A DNA stretch of 64,000 nucleotides from Vespula vulgaris (Eukaryota; Arthropoda; Insecta; Hymenoptera; Vespidae). The translations under genes were made by a program, and so were the position numbers. The DNA lies in NCBI RefSeq assembly GCF_905475345.1, contig NC_066588.1, positions 1 through 64,000 of the forward strand, read 5' to 3'. This document shows, piece after piece, positions 11,711-23,783 of this stretch. Position 1 is the first letter of the stretch. Each line of letters begins with the position of its first letter. The notes under the pieces are model-generated. The model saw only the letters and a program-made list of their open reading frames with translations, was not told the origin of the DNA and ran no database searches.

Positions 11711-13060
11711 TTTCGATTTAAGCAGTGTTCGTTCTGTCGTATACTATCGACGAAAAGCCTATCGTTTCTATTTCGCAGCGATATTTCAAGAGAGACCATA
11801 TGACTCGTTGAAATAGTGTTATTTAAGACGCGTTCGCTTACATAGATTTTTTCATCGATTAAAGGAATGAAGTTACGATAAAGTTATCCAACTTGAATAA
11901 ACTTTGAATTATCAGCTACTCGATGTATATTAAATGAAAAATGTAATCGGAAGAAAAATATACTCCGATGTAAAAGTATCGTTAACAGAACACTGTTTAA
12001 TCGAAGAATGAATGTGTAAACAGATGTCAATTCTGTTCGACTGTAACTAAATTCACCATGCTTATTTCAAGGAACACGGGCCACGATGCATTGTTAACAA
12101 TAACGGACGAAATCGCAATGCCTATACCCTGAAAAAATAAATGTAGAATTAGCTAAACGTTATCGTAAAGGGTAACGTGAAAATAAATAATAATATATGT
12201 CAACTATTGCTTATCAGTTGTCGTCCTGTGTCCAATACCATTGCTTATCATAGATAAGTAAAACTGATGACGAAAATTTTGAACTTCATACTTCTTTCTT
12301 TCTATCATCGAAAATAATGATTCCTTAGCTGGTTGTTAGATCAAGGAACGCTTCCTTCCACGATTTAAGTAGCGTTCGTACTGTCAAGATGTCAATTCTG
12401 TTTGAATGTAACTAAATTCGTCTTGCTTATTTTTAAGAAAATTAGCCACGATGTAATGTCAACAATAACGAAAGAAATCACGTCTACATCCTGAAAAAGT
12501 AAATATAGAATTAAGTAAACGTTCTAATAAATATTATACTAAATATTATAGTGACAATAAATAACTATTTTTTTCAACTAACGCTTACCAGTCGTTGTTG
12601 TGTGTCGAACACCATTTACTATCGTAAATAAGTAAAATTGATGACGAAAATCTGGACGTCCTACCTCTTCCATTCTATAATTGAAAGTAACGATGACTTA
12701 GATGGTTATGTTACGTTAAGGAACGTAGTAATATATGTTATATTTCGTAATTGAGCGTGATCGATGTTAATAAATTTACCAGCGAAAATTGTTTTCGATA
12801 TTCTAGCGGTATATAAAATAGGAGTGTACGTTAAATAAAATATTCTAATTACCTGCAATCAACGAGAGAAAAAAGCTTGGTCGTAACACGTGCCAATAAT
12901 TATTCAAAATGATGGATTCTGAGGCAGCAAGGGGGCTGTGGACCGCCGCGCTTGCGCATTACGTCACCTTTGCAATGGCTTCCCCACGTGCTTGTAACAT
13001 TTCGATCTATTTGTACGAAAATATCGGAATATTAAAAATATGATATAAATTTTTCAATTT
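11711..13060. repeat. Subtelomeric 1.7-kb duplication, copy 1
   Basis: This block begins with CGATTTAAGCAGTGTTCGTT and ends soon after GGCTTCCCCACGTG (12977-12990). It aligns with 13429-14720, and equivalent landmarks are 1675-1718 bases apart. Inside it a ~380-base segment (about 12005-12260 and 12380-12640) is duplicated again, marked by ATGTCAATTCTGTT and CCTGAAAAA(G/A)TAAAT. The GC-rich patch at 12930-12990 carries TGCGCATT, ACGTCA and CACGTG and stands out from AT-rich surroundings. No conserved reading frame is shared by the copies. Confidence 0.75.
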
Positions 13061-13428
13061 AATATCTCTCAAAATAAAGCTCCTAGGCGTGAAAACTATA
13101 TTTTTAAGGAAAATGTACATAAGCCTGCATGCAATTACATATTTCTCCTAGATCATTCCTATATAATATCTTGTAGAATTTCTTCTAAGATCATATCTAA
13201 GTAGAGCGCAGGTCTGCACTATTAATGGTCGAAAAAAAGAAAAAAAAAGAATGAAATCAAGAAGATCGGTTTTCTGAGAAACCCACAATAAAATAAACTG
13301 AAGAATACAAAACGAAATACAGCTGCAGTAAAAGTATGAATAATTCAAAAATATCTTACGGCTAAAGAACTGTCAACCGCATTACAGCAATCAGGAAACG
13401 ATCCGTCGAATGATACATCCACTCCGTG

Positions 13429-14720
13429 ATTTAAGCAGTATTCGTTCTGTCATGTACTATCGACGAAAAGTCTACAATTTTTATTTCGCAGTGATATTCC
13501 AAGACGGACGAGACGACTCGTTAAAATAATGTAGATTAAGCGCGTTCGCGTACATAGATTTTCCCATCGATCGTCCTCGACGTGAGATCAATTAACGACA
13601 TCTGAAGCAGGTCTAAAAAATAAGGAGGAGAGTAGAATGTCCTCGGTTATTTTATAATGCTGGACGAGGGCAGAGCAACCAGCGTAAATGCACAGAAAAT
13701 GGTACGAGACAAATCTCGACCATAAACACGTGCTCGATAAAAAGTGGGTTGCGTCTAGAAAGATTCAACTGCGCGGTGACGACCGTGCAAAACTCCTCCC
13801 TATCCTGATGATGTCGATTATTAATCACATGACGACGATGAAGGTTGAAAGAATCCATATAAAATCCACTAATGTAAAATTAAAGAAACAATGTTACATC
13901 AACGTTATTCAATTTGAATGAACTCTGAATTATCAACTATTCCACGTATATAAAACGCACTTCCCAAAAAATGTACAATCGAACAAAAAATATACTCTGA
14001 CGGCAAATTACTAAAAGAAGTTTCGCTGAAAGAACACTGCTTAATCGAAGAATGAATGTATAAACTTAAACGGAAGACGTCTACTCTGTTGAACTCTAGC
14101 CGAATCCATCTTGCTTCTTTCTAGGAACACAGGGCACACTGTATCGTTAACGCTCACGAACAAATTCACAGAATCTACGCCCTGAAAAGGTAAATATAGA
14201 ATTAACTAAACCTTCCCGAAAAGATTAATGACAATAGCAATATTTTTTAACTACTGCGCACCACTCGTCGTCCTGTATCGAATATCACTTCTTATTGTAC
14301 GTAAGTAAAATTGATAATCCGGACATCGTACCTCTTCCATTCTATAATCGAAAAAACGATGGCTTAGATGATTATGTTAGGTTAAGGAACGCAGTAGAAT
14401 AAGTTATATTTCGCAATTGAGCGTGATCGTTATTAATAAATTCACTCGCGGAAATCGCATTTTTGGTATTCATCGCTGTATAAAATCTGAGTGAACGTTA
14501 GATAAAATATTCTAATTAACTAATAATTCTAATTAACGAGAGGACGAAGCTCGGTTGCGACGCGTGCCACGAACTAATTCGGAATGGCGGATTAAGCGGC
14601 AGGAAGGAAGCTATGGACCGTCCCGCGTACGCGTTACGTCATCTTTACAATGGCTTCCCCACGTGTTTGTTGTTTCGATCTGTTTGTATAATAATATGGA
14701 AACGTTAAAAATATGATATA
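13429..14720. repeat. Subtelomeric 1.7-kb duplication, copy 2
   Basis: Second copy of the block at 11711-13060. It shares the GATTTAAGCAGTATTCGTT start, the CATAGATTTTCCCATCGAT segment, the GAATGAATGT(G/A)TAAAC segment, and the terminal patch at 14608-14665 with ACGTCAT and CCCCACGTG. The 77-codon open frame at 13688-13921 is absent from the other copy and is not supported. Within this copy, 13746-13756 reads GGGTTGCGTCT, a fragment of the telomeric G strand pointing inward. Confidence 0.75.
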
Positions 14721-16380
14721 CGAAATTAAAAACTATCTAAACGGATATCTTGCTGCATCAAACTGTGAAAATTAATGATTTCGATTTGATATCTGTAGAA
14801 ATAAAGCTCGTAAACGTGAAAATATATTTGTAAGAAAAATGTTCGTGCGCCCGCGTACGATTATTTTTCATATAAATGTATATTATTTTCAATGTTCGTA
14901 CGAGGAAAGTATTAATTCTGAAGTTTCTGCTTTTAGAAAGAGAGTAACCATCCGATTCGTTCAAAGGTCCGTTTTTATTGACAGTCCATCACTCGTTGTT
15001 TTATGTTGGTTTACGCCAACGATAAATACAGGTATAATTTTTTAACGATTTTGACGAACGAGATCGCTTCAAAGATGAATATTCGAGTGAGAATACGATT
15101 CTTCCGAACTTTCAAATACGCGCTTCGTTTTGTTTGAAAAAATCGTGTCAAAAAATGATGTTTTCTCGACGATAATTCACGCATAAAAGTAAAGGATAAG
15201 GTTAATTTTAAAATTAGATAGTTTAAATCGTCGTTATAGCAAAGTCTCGTTGCGCGCACGTAAGTTTGTCTGTTTTTGAATACATACAAAGAGGCTCTTC
15301 GTAGAAAAAGAAGGATAACATTAGTATATAGATAATAGCTTAAAGATTCCTTTACCTATTGTTTCCGGCAAACAACGAAAGAAAAACCGGTCGAGCGTGA
15401 TAAATTGTTGTTACCACGTGTGTATATATACATCGTATACAATTCGGAGAATTTGGGAAGTCTTGTAGTGAAAAGTATTTGTAAATAAACGAGGGACGAT
15501 CGGAGAGATCGACCTTGGCACGACTTCTCTCCATTCGTCGTCCTTACAACGCGTTAGTCGCAGTATTCCTTCCTCTCGGCAGCTGTCTGGACGTGTTTTA
15601 TCTAGATAAGGCATAATTCTAACAACGCTTGCAGCGCGTAAGTATTCCTGGAGTATTTCTCTTAACTTAATTTACGTTAATAATCCGATTGGTACTGGAT
15701 ATAACTTTGTTAGAAATGATAAATATTAATAATGAAACTCAAGTTGCAAGAGACATTTATAACCCTTTATTACGGTTCTTTAAACTTTTCCCATAGCTTC
15801 GAAATAATAATTTTTTTGTTGCTAAAGAATCTGGCGACCAATATACACTTGCTATTCCGTATATCATCGAAGACTATAATATTGAAATATAACTATGAAA
15901 TATAAGGCTATAATATTAAAACGTAAAATAATCGTCTGCATATCGATATCCTAGAACGATTTTCTATCTAACAAGTTGATGCGATGTAAAACTGCTTCGT
16001 GTATATATCTATATATAATTGTTTTCTCTATCCGTTTGCCGTTCTTTTCCAGCACGTACAACTTTTGGAAGCCTAAAAAGTGTGACATTGTTTGGTAGGA
16101 CATAAAATTAATTGCGTGTGTGTATAGGAGAGAACCATATAAGAAGTATGCATAGATGTGTGCTTGTGTGTGTAGGGGCGTGTGTATTCGAAAATCAAAT
16201 GTAATACGAAATACGATATATGAAGTATAATTAATGGCAAATTATTAATTGATACATCGTTAAAAAGTGAAATGACACCGCCAAAAATAAGACAAGATAA
16301 TTCGAAATAGAAAGCGTTCATAGAAGACACCGATTTTATTTTTGCGAATATTTTTTAAACGAATTCACAACTAGTGAATA
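14721..16380. other. Subtelomere-to-gene spacer, no gene seen
   Basis: AT-rich intergenic sequence. Short open frames on both strands lack splice signals, conserved motifs or matching neighbours. A TG-rich patch lies at 16112-16185. I recognise no family. Confidence 0.4.
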
Positions 16381-16500
16381 TTCATGTACGTGTACTTTAA
16401 ATAAAATATTCTAATTACTTGCAAGTGATGACCGGACGAAATTTGATCAGAAAACGTGCCACAAAATAATTTTAAAAACATAGCGGATTCACCTGCAGTA
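16381..16500. repeat. Partial third copy of the subtelomeric 1.7-kb repeat
   Basis: The segment AAATAAAATATTCTAATTAC, followed by TTGCAAG, a GACGAA block, ACGTGCCA(C/A) and ATAGCGGATTC, aligns with the 3' part of the duplicated blocks at about 12835-12930 and 14505-14600. It stops before the promoter-like patch. It lies about 380 bases upstream of the first gene and marks the inner edge of the subtelomere. Confidence 0.6.
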
Positions 16501-16877
16501 TAATTTACAAATACGTAGTATAAATTTACAAATTTTGCAATATAGAGTCAAGTAGTATATGTATAAGACAAGCATAATAATGAAATGTTTAATGCGTTAG
16601 ACCTTAATAGAATTTATAAATAGATATTGACGATTAATACAATCAAATTAACTGACCAACTTATACGATGCCGCCAAAAATAGACGTGTCGCGATACCAG
16701 CGCTCCTATGTTCATACGTACATATTATTGAAGTATAGGCATGAAAAACAGAGACATGTAACGAGGTGCTTATTTTTTGTTTGGTATTCAATTACCTTAG
16801 TGTCAAGAAATATTTCGTGTATTCGTTGTTTAATGTTATTTAGTCAAATAAGAAAAATCCTAGGGTCTCTATGAACG

Positions 16878-17873
16878 ATGGATTTGTTAGGATCTATTCT
16901 GAACTCTATGGAAAAGCCACCTACAGTGAATAACAGACAAAAGGCACTAATGAAAAGTCAGTTAAGAAATGTAACCTAAGCTTTTGCTTTGCATGTGTGA
17001 TAAAGTGATTTGTGTGTGTCATTTAATCATTTCATATTACACAGAACAACAAGAGGAATATCAGAAGCATCAGAAAGCAGAATCCGAAAGGTTGAAGATT
17101 TTTAGAAAAAGGGTAAAAACAATACAATCGCTAATACATGTAATTTTACTATATTATTGCTCTAAAGTTGTTTAATTTGTAGGTAGAAGAGAAAATGAAT
17201 AAGTTTCTTCAAGATGACAACGCAAAAGAGTATAAATTTCCTGCAATGGATCAGATTCATAGAAGTATAATGTATATAAACAAATTGCATTGAAACAAAT
17301 ACATCTTTATATTTTAATTGATTTCATATCCAACTTTATTAGACATGATGTTGCCGAAGTTGCAAATGTTTGGGCATATTCGTTTGGAGAAGAAGGTATT
17401 GACCGTTACATTATGATCTTCAAAAGGGAACATGCTCCTTCCGAAGATCAATTAAATACTCTTCGGAAAGGTGAAGAATGGAACGAAGAAGTAGCAAAAA
17501 GGATACAAGAAGAAAGACAAAGACAAGCAAAAGAGGAAGAAGAGGCGTCAAACTCGAAAAAACGAAAAGAGAATTTTGTTCCAAATAGTTATTATAAGGA
17601 TAAATATCAGCATATAATTGGAAAAGAAGCAGCCTTGGAAGCTGCTAGAAAAACGGAAGCTAATAGCAGTTATGGTTGTGGTAAGTAGCATTAACATGTC
17701 GCGTTGATTTCAATAGGCCCCAAACCTGGGCATCTTGCAATAATATATTCTTTCTAGTACCTAGCGAGAATAAAAAGGATCAACGAAGTATAGAACAAAC
17801 ATTAGCGGACATACGCGCAAAGAGAAGAAAATTAGAAACAAGTAATACTGCACCTAACGATAAAAAGAAGTGA
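16878..17873 (+). CDS. SPAG7: SPAG7-like R3H-domain protein (5 exons)
   Basis: Homologue of sperm-associated antigen 7, a nuclear protein with an R3H (single-strand nucleic-acid-binding) domain whose biochemical role is poorly defined. The coding exons I infer are 16878-16956, 17045-17112, 17183-17271, 17343-17680 and 17758-17873. They join in frame to 229 residues; the human protein is ~227. The N-terminus MDLLGSILNSMEKPP matches the conserved family start. A Lys/Glu-rich helix (residues ~25-60) leads into the R3H region (~60-110), which contains HDVAEV and the SFGEEGIDRYIMIFK core. Conserved tail motifs YKDKYQHIIGKEAA, SSYGCVP and RSIEQTLADIRAKRR follow. Donor 1 is the weak GTCAGT but is fixed by phase. 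This is the most telomere-proximal gene and lies tail to tail with EXOC8. Confidence 0.92.
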
Positions 17874-18353
17874 GAACGTAAAGTAGTTATAATTATATTG
17901 TTCAAATTTACATAATTTTAACCGTGTTCTCTTATTCCTGCTGTAAATATTTGATTAATTGACGGTTGTCACAGAGACCATAATATGTATACCTTATACA
18001 TTAAACGTTTCTCAGATTAAAATTTAGATAAAACGCATACATTTTTTTTTAATATAGGTATAGAGGATTATTAATTTAACAAAATATTTTTCATAAATAA
18101 CTGTCTATATATTAGATATGAATAGGCAGTGCTACGTATACTCTCTAAATTCGAATATATTGAATTTTTATAATTAGGATGTGATAATACACACACGCAC
18201 AAACATACATGTATATATATATACACGCGCGCGCGCGCGTACCCAAAACACACACACACATATATATATACAGTATTATACAGTCTTTCACTTGTATGAA
18301 AATATCTTTTGACATTGCATTAATTGATTATGTTTTCAATGACGTTGTATCAT
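17874..18353. other. Tail-to-tail 3' intergenic region with mixed dinucleotide repeat
   Basis: The 3' UTRs of SPAG7 (+) and EXOC8 (-) converge in this 480-base AT-rich gap. At 18209-18272 a compound tract of (TA)n, (CG)n, (CA)n and (TA)n occurs. No gene seen. Confidence 0.55.
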
Positions 18354-21208
18354 TTAAATGTATTCCGTGGATGAGTATTTAGGTACCGAAGTCCTGGGTG
18401 CAGCTTTAGGCTTCATTGGAGAGATTGGTTCAAGCACAATTTGTTCTTTGAGTACTAAAAGTTTGGTAAACTTCCGATTTGTTACACTTTTATATAATTC
18501 CAGACCTCTGTTGATTACTACATCTCTGACATAAGCCGCGTTATCTTGTACCATTCGTTTCTGAAATATAGAATAATAAAATAATGTTAAGGTGAAACCA
18601 TCTGTGCATTTAACAAGTGTCACATTACCTCTTGTTTTAATTTTGGATTATTAAGAGATGTTATTAAATATTGTACTTGTGTTCTCATCAATGACAAAAG
18701 AGCAGTATCGATTGTCTGCATAAGTTCCGGGGTTGCAATGCTTAGACAATCCTCGAGAAAACTAACGTATAATTTTGAAAATGCTAGTGTATTACTGGTT
18801 AATGCGATCCAAAAATCATTCGTCAAATAAGTTTTTGGTATGCCGATACCAAGATTATCTAATTCCAATAATGAATTTTGAAGATTTTGACTACTTTGAA
18901 GATTAGTGGGGTTCCATGTATCCTCTGGAGTTTGGGCCTTCGTAACGGTATCGATGTAATTTTCACTAGTGTCTTGTATAACTTTAGACAAAGGGGATCT
19001 GAGTTGACCATCTAATTGATAACGAAAATCCATGCCTAGTTGTGTTAGCTATAAAATTATACAAGATAATAAAATGAGCGTATTGTAATTGACAAATCCA
19101 CAAATCTGTTTTACTGTAAGAAAATAATACGATTTTTATATACCTGGTCACAATGACTTCTAACAGCGACAATACATTCGGCTAAAATGCTTAATGATAC
19201 TTGCGGGATGAAAAGTAAATTGGTTAAGTGCGATGTCAAGTATTTTATTTCTTGACTGCACCAAACCACTAAGCCTGATATAGGAAAAGGAAAATTAATC
19301 AACGAGATCGATATTACGTAAGAATTATACATGCGACATATTGTAACTCTTACCAGAAGTACAATTTGTAGACTGTGGGAAAAGTTTCAAAAATTCTTTT
19401 GCCATTTCTGCTATATTACTGAAAGCAATTGCACTAAGTTGTCGTATGTAAGGCACAATGGCACCTTCTCTCTTTACCCTTTTAACTCGTGCTTTCAGCA
19501 TAGCACTACATAATCTTAGGTACAATTTACATCCTTGAGCACTTCGATTTAATTGTATTAAAAGTCTAACTATACGTCGTGCGCTTCGTAAACCACCACC
19601 TTGTAGCGATTTTGACTCTGAGCTCAATTCAAGCTCTTTGATTAAAACATCGATCAGAGCACGTCCTCTCTCGTTAACTTTTGCTTGAATTTCCAACAAA
19701 AGAGGTGTCATTGTCGTATCTTTTAAATATGTTCTAGCTCTTTCTAAAAGACTATAAGCATCTTCAAAGTGGCGTTGTGCTATGCAAGAGTCTAAATCCT
19801 CTGCTACTTCTAATACCCATTCAGGTGGTGGCTCATGATATTCCGATTCTTCATCATCGTCCATACCTACAAACTCGCAGATAAACGGGCATATATATTA
19901 TTATATGTTTGATATAAAATAAATTAATACAAACAGACAGTTGCGCACACATTTCTCGCTTATCTCTTGTGGCATAATAAAAACTAACCTAATGTGTTTG
20001 ATTCCAAAGACATCGAGCGTGATGGTATGGTTTGTTTTTCCTTGGAAAGTTTATTTTTATCTGCATCGTTACTTCCGTTCTCTTGTGCCAGCTTGGCTCT
20101 CTTTGCTTGTTCGCATTTGTCCAACCATTCCTTCTGCAGCAGATAATCTCCCTTAAGTCATTTCGTATATTTGATAAATATGATTCTTGTATCACACTAA
20201 CTTTACTTGTTGCGGTTGCACACTGAAATACTCTGGTATCTGGAAACGCAAGAAGTTTAAATGCCAACTTCACAGTACCCAGATCTCTAATATTAACAAC
20301 AGCTAAACTTTGTAAATTGTAGACAGCTTGCATCTTATATCTGGGTGGACCTCTTCTGCCACCATTAGCTAACCAAGAGGCTATCATTAATACGTCGTTG
20401 AATAAATAAGCATGAATTCTTTTTAATGGCATCCCATCAACTGGATCTAACTCTAGAAGAGAACCTTCGTGCAAGCAAACACGACCAGCAATTTCTGCCA
20501 AATTCTGTAGCAAATCAAAATATTATTATATTCATTTTGTATTATTTATATCGTTTGTTAAATCAATTTATAACTAACCATTGCACCCTCTACATTTTCA
20601 AGTAATTGAATCAGTTTTTGTTTTTGCTCTTGCTCCTTAGTAATATTATCATTATTATTGTCTTGTTGGGATTCTGATAAATCTTCAAACATAAGGCCAG
20701 TAGTTCTGGTAGTGCCAAGTGTACTTAGTAAAGAACGCTGTTCGCTTAACAATTGCGATAACTGATACATTTCACTTTCTAAATGAGAAATTTCTTTAGC
20801 CGTTTCTATAAATTGCATATAATTTTGATAAACATTGCGCTTTAACAAAGCAGATGTATTATTTGCAAGTTCTTGAATCTTTGCACGTTGCTGTCGAAGT
20901 TCATCCGCACCAACGCATTGCGCACTTAGATCCTTAACAACTAAAAAGGTATTACTTGATCAAATTTGTGTCAAATATGCATTGCTATAAAATGCACAAT
21001 AAGATAACAAATAATTGTAAAACAAAATAAACACTTATTTTCTTTAGAATGACATGATGTATCCTTCAATATGAGATAATATTTTTGCCAGTATAAGGTT
21101 AAGATAGATAAAGATACATTAAAAATATGTTTACACAAAGTTATGTTCCTTACATTTCTCCGCATTAAAATCTTCTGCTGCAAAAACTTTAGCTAAATTT
21201 TCTGCCAT
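18354..21208 (-). CDS. EXOC8: Exocyst complex component 8 (Exo84), 8 exons
   Basis: Subunit of the octameric exocyst, which tethers secretory vesicles to the plasma membrane; in animals Exo84 is also an effector of Ral GTPases. Exons on the minus strand are 21154-21208, 20579-20940, 20202-20504, 19989-20133, 19354-19866, 19144-19274, 18629-19048 and 18354-18560. They close in frame to 711 residues (human ~725). In order there is an N-terminal Vps51/Exo84-type coiled-coil (about 25-105, including YQNYMQFIETAKEISHLESE), a PH domain (about 146-255, with GRVCLHEGSLLELDP and RIHAYLFNDVLMIA), an acidic linker starting MDDDEESEYHEPPPEW, then the helical cullin-repeat C-terminal half. The intron at 20134-20201 is only 68 bases and can be read through for a while, so a predictor could miss it. 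Splicing GTTAGT to CTGCAG restores the helix KKEWLDKCEQAKR. Confidence 0.93.
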
Positions 21209-21336
21209 CGTATTTTGCACTTTATTAGTTTGTGTTACTATTACGATTCACCTATAATAATTGCAAGAGTCATACGGTTGTACTCTAATCACTAGAAATA
21301 AAGCGAGTTTATTTTATTTACACACTTCATCTCTTT

Positions 21337-21373
<37 letters not shown>

Positions 21374-23783
21374 TTATGTCGATGCTCGCTAATAGTACGT
21401 ACAATCTTCTAACCTATCGAACTTTGTTGAATCTGACATCTGACATTTTTCGTACAATTTATGCATATATGCGCGCACGCGCGCCTTTTATACGTAGGTG
21501 TACTTATATGAATGTATAGATATATGTATGTAAATATGAAAGATGAGAGTATTGGGTATAATAAAATTAGAAGTGTTTTTATTTATTTTATTACTCGGTA
21601 AACATTAATCCAATTCCTTTGTCATTTACTTGTTTTTCTATATTTTCTTATATTTATTTCGAATTCTAGATGAAAGGCATACATAACGCACACATTGAAA
21701 AAAAGTATTTAAAAGAAGAGAATGAAATAAAGTTATATGCGTAATTCAAAGAAAATGTGTAAATATTTATTCGAACTATAAATTTTATATACTCATAGAT
21801 AAACTATGATTAGTAACGTAACCAGTGAAAAGAGGAACAGTATCGTATATAACAGCATTCTGCTCTTGAAATTTCGGAAGTTCAATAAATAAATTTTTGT
21901 ATTACTTACAACAAATATTTATTATAAAATAAAATTAGTTTTGTTAATCTCTATCTTATTTCAATATGTCTTGTATTTTTTTTTGCTTCTTAATGAAAAC
22001 ACTTGGGAGACGATGATGAAAAGGATTAGCGTAGTCGAGGTTGAACGAGATGTTCTTGTGAAGTAGCGCAGATGGCGCTTATGACGAAATTAATAGCAAA
22101 AAGAATTGGATCCATTGATAAAAGATATTCTTTTTTTTCTTTCACGGTGACCAATTGTGCGTTGCACGATTAACTAAAGGTCATAAAAGTGAACGATTTA
22201 ACTGTTCGTATGTGCGCTATCATTGTATGAAATTCAAATGAAATAAAGATAATATGTATAAAAAATCGAAGATACGAATAACATTAATCACTACTTCTTT
22301 AATCTTTCTTTTCTAAATCACGCGTTATCAAATGAATCCTTTGAATCGTTATTTCGAACGTTCAAATATATATGTATATATATATATGTGTGTATGTATA
22401 TATATATATCCTGTACGATATTTCAACGAAAATATGCACCGTCGATACGAATGGACAAGTCGTAGAAACTATAGATGCACGGAACAAATATTATAATAAT
22501 GAATAATTTTTAATAACGATGAAAAGTATTTACATATTTACAAGCACGTAAAGACTTATATAGTAAGACATATATAGGGACATTAACGAACTGCTTCGCA
22601 CGAGAAGGAAGCAGAATTAGTTCGATACGCAATATCGTACATCGATTCCACTATCTTTTCGAACGATACCGCGATGATCATCGTGACTATATCGCGATGA
22701 GTCTTAAACAAGAATTTTACTTTCCAAGATCTTAGAAAGATAATATTGGAAAAACACTTTATATTCGACGTAACGTCGGAATCGACCTACAATTTCGCTT
22801 CTATTTTATTTTAACAAACAATACAACATCACACAAATATCATATTTCCGCTATCTCTCGTTACTTACTCGCGTACATATTATGTACTTACATTACACAT
22901 TATGTAAGTACAATTCTTTGTTTTAATTATCAGAATGAGAAATGAATGATATGTATATCGTGATACGTATAGAAAATATTATGAAAGATAGATGTTAACC
23001 GATCGTACGATACAGGTAGTATTATAGAGTTAGTATGCGCGTAATACGTTCGTCAAATGAATCATTAAGATGAATTTCAATCGATCTATCTTTGCTGTAT
23101 CATCTTGTTGCGTTGGCATTTCTATGCGTTTCTTACTCGAGAGAAATGAAAGAATGTTCTCGATGCTAGCTGTTGCTTATGCCGTTGCTCAAGTATTGCT
23201 TTTTCTCTTTTCTTGCATCGCACCATTAGCACAAAGGAGTAAGATTCATGGTAAAAAAAACAACTGGTACGAAAAGAAAGAATATTACAAGTACCTACAG
23301 TTTCGACGATTTAGTTCGGACAATCGTTTAACAGCCGTACGAAAAGACGGATTATTTTTACTTTAGATATGTCGAACGAGATAATATATTGTAGATTTTC
23401 TTTCTCGATCACTTCTTTTTTTATCATTGTTCACGCGTGCATGTAAATACATTTAGAGCCTAAAACATAGGTACGTCGTACCTAATACCTACTACGTAGT
23501 ACGTAGTACATAGGTACAATACTTACTTTTACTTATCAATGAAGCGCGCACGGAGAGAGAGATAAGTACTCACGTTATTATTAAGTACTTGTATATGTAA
23601 TGGTATTAATAGATATATGGGTATGTGCGGGGATTAAAGATTGAATACGATAGATACGATGGAATGACACATGTATCTCGGCGAAGTCGTTTACGTTGCT
23701 ATATTATGTTTTCCGACTCCTTCGCGCGTTGACGGCGAGGACTGCGTGTCGACGCTGACGTCGGATCACACGACGTTGTTTTA
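21209..23783. other. Intergenic region between EXOC8 and Beat A
   Basis: Contains the EXOC8 promoter side, with a (CT)n tract at 21337-21374 about 130 bases upstream of its start codon, and presumably the 3' UTR of Beat A. Alternating TA/TG tracts occur at 22366-22410. A 98-codon open frame at 23070-23366 has one hydrophobic stretch but no splice, start or family support, so I do not call it. Nothing else is recognised. Confidence 0.45.

Noticed and set aside
23070..23366. 98-codon frame with a hydrophobic segment between EXOC8 and Beat A
   Set aside because: No splice signal, family motif or partner exon, and it is in the likely 3' region of Beat A. On the opposite strand a CAG/CTAGC site here was tested as the Beat A last exon and dropped, because the exon at 23784-23854 matches the paralogue in length, phase and hydrophobic tail.
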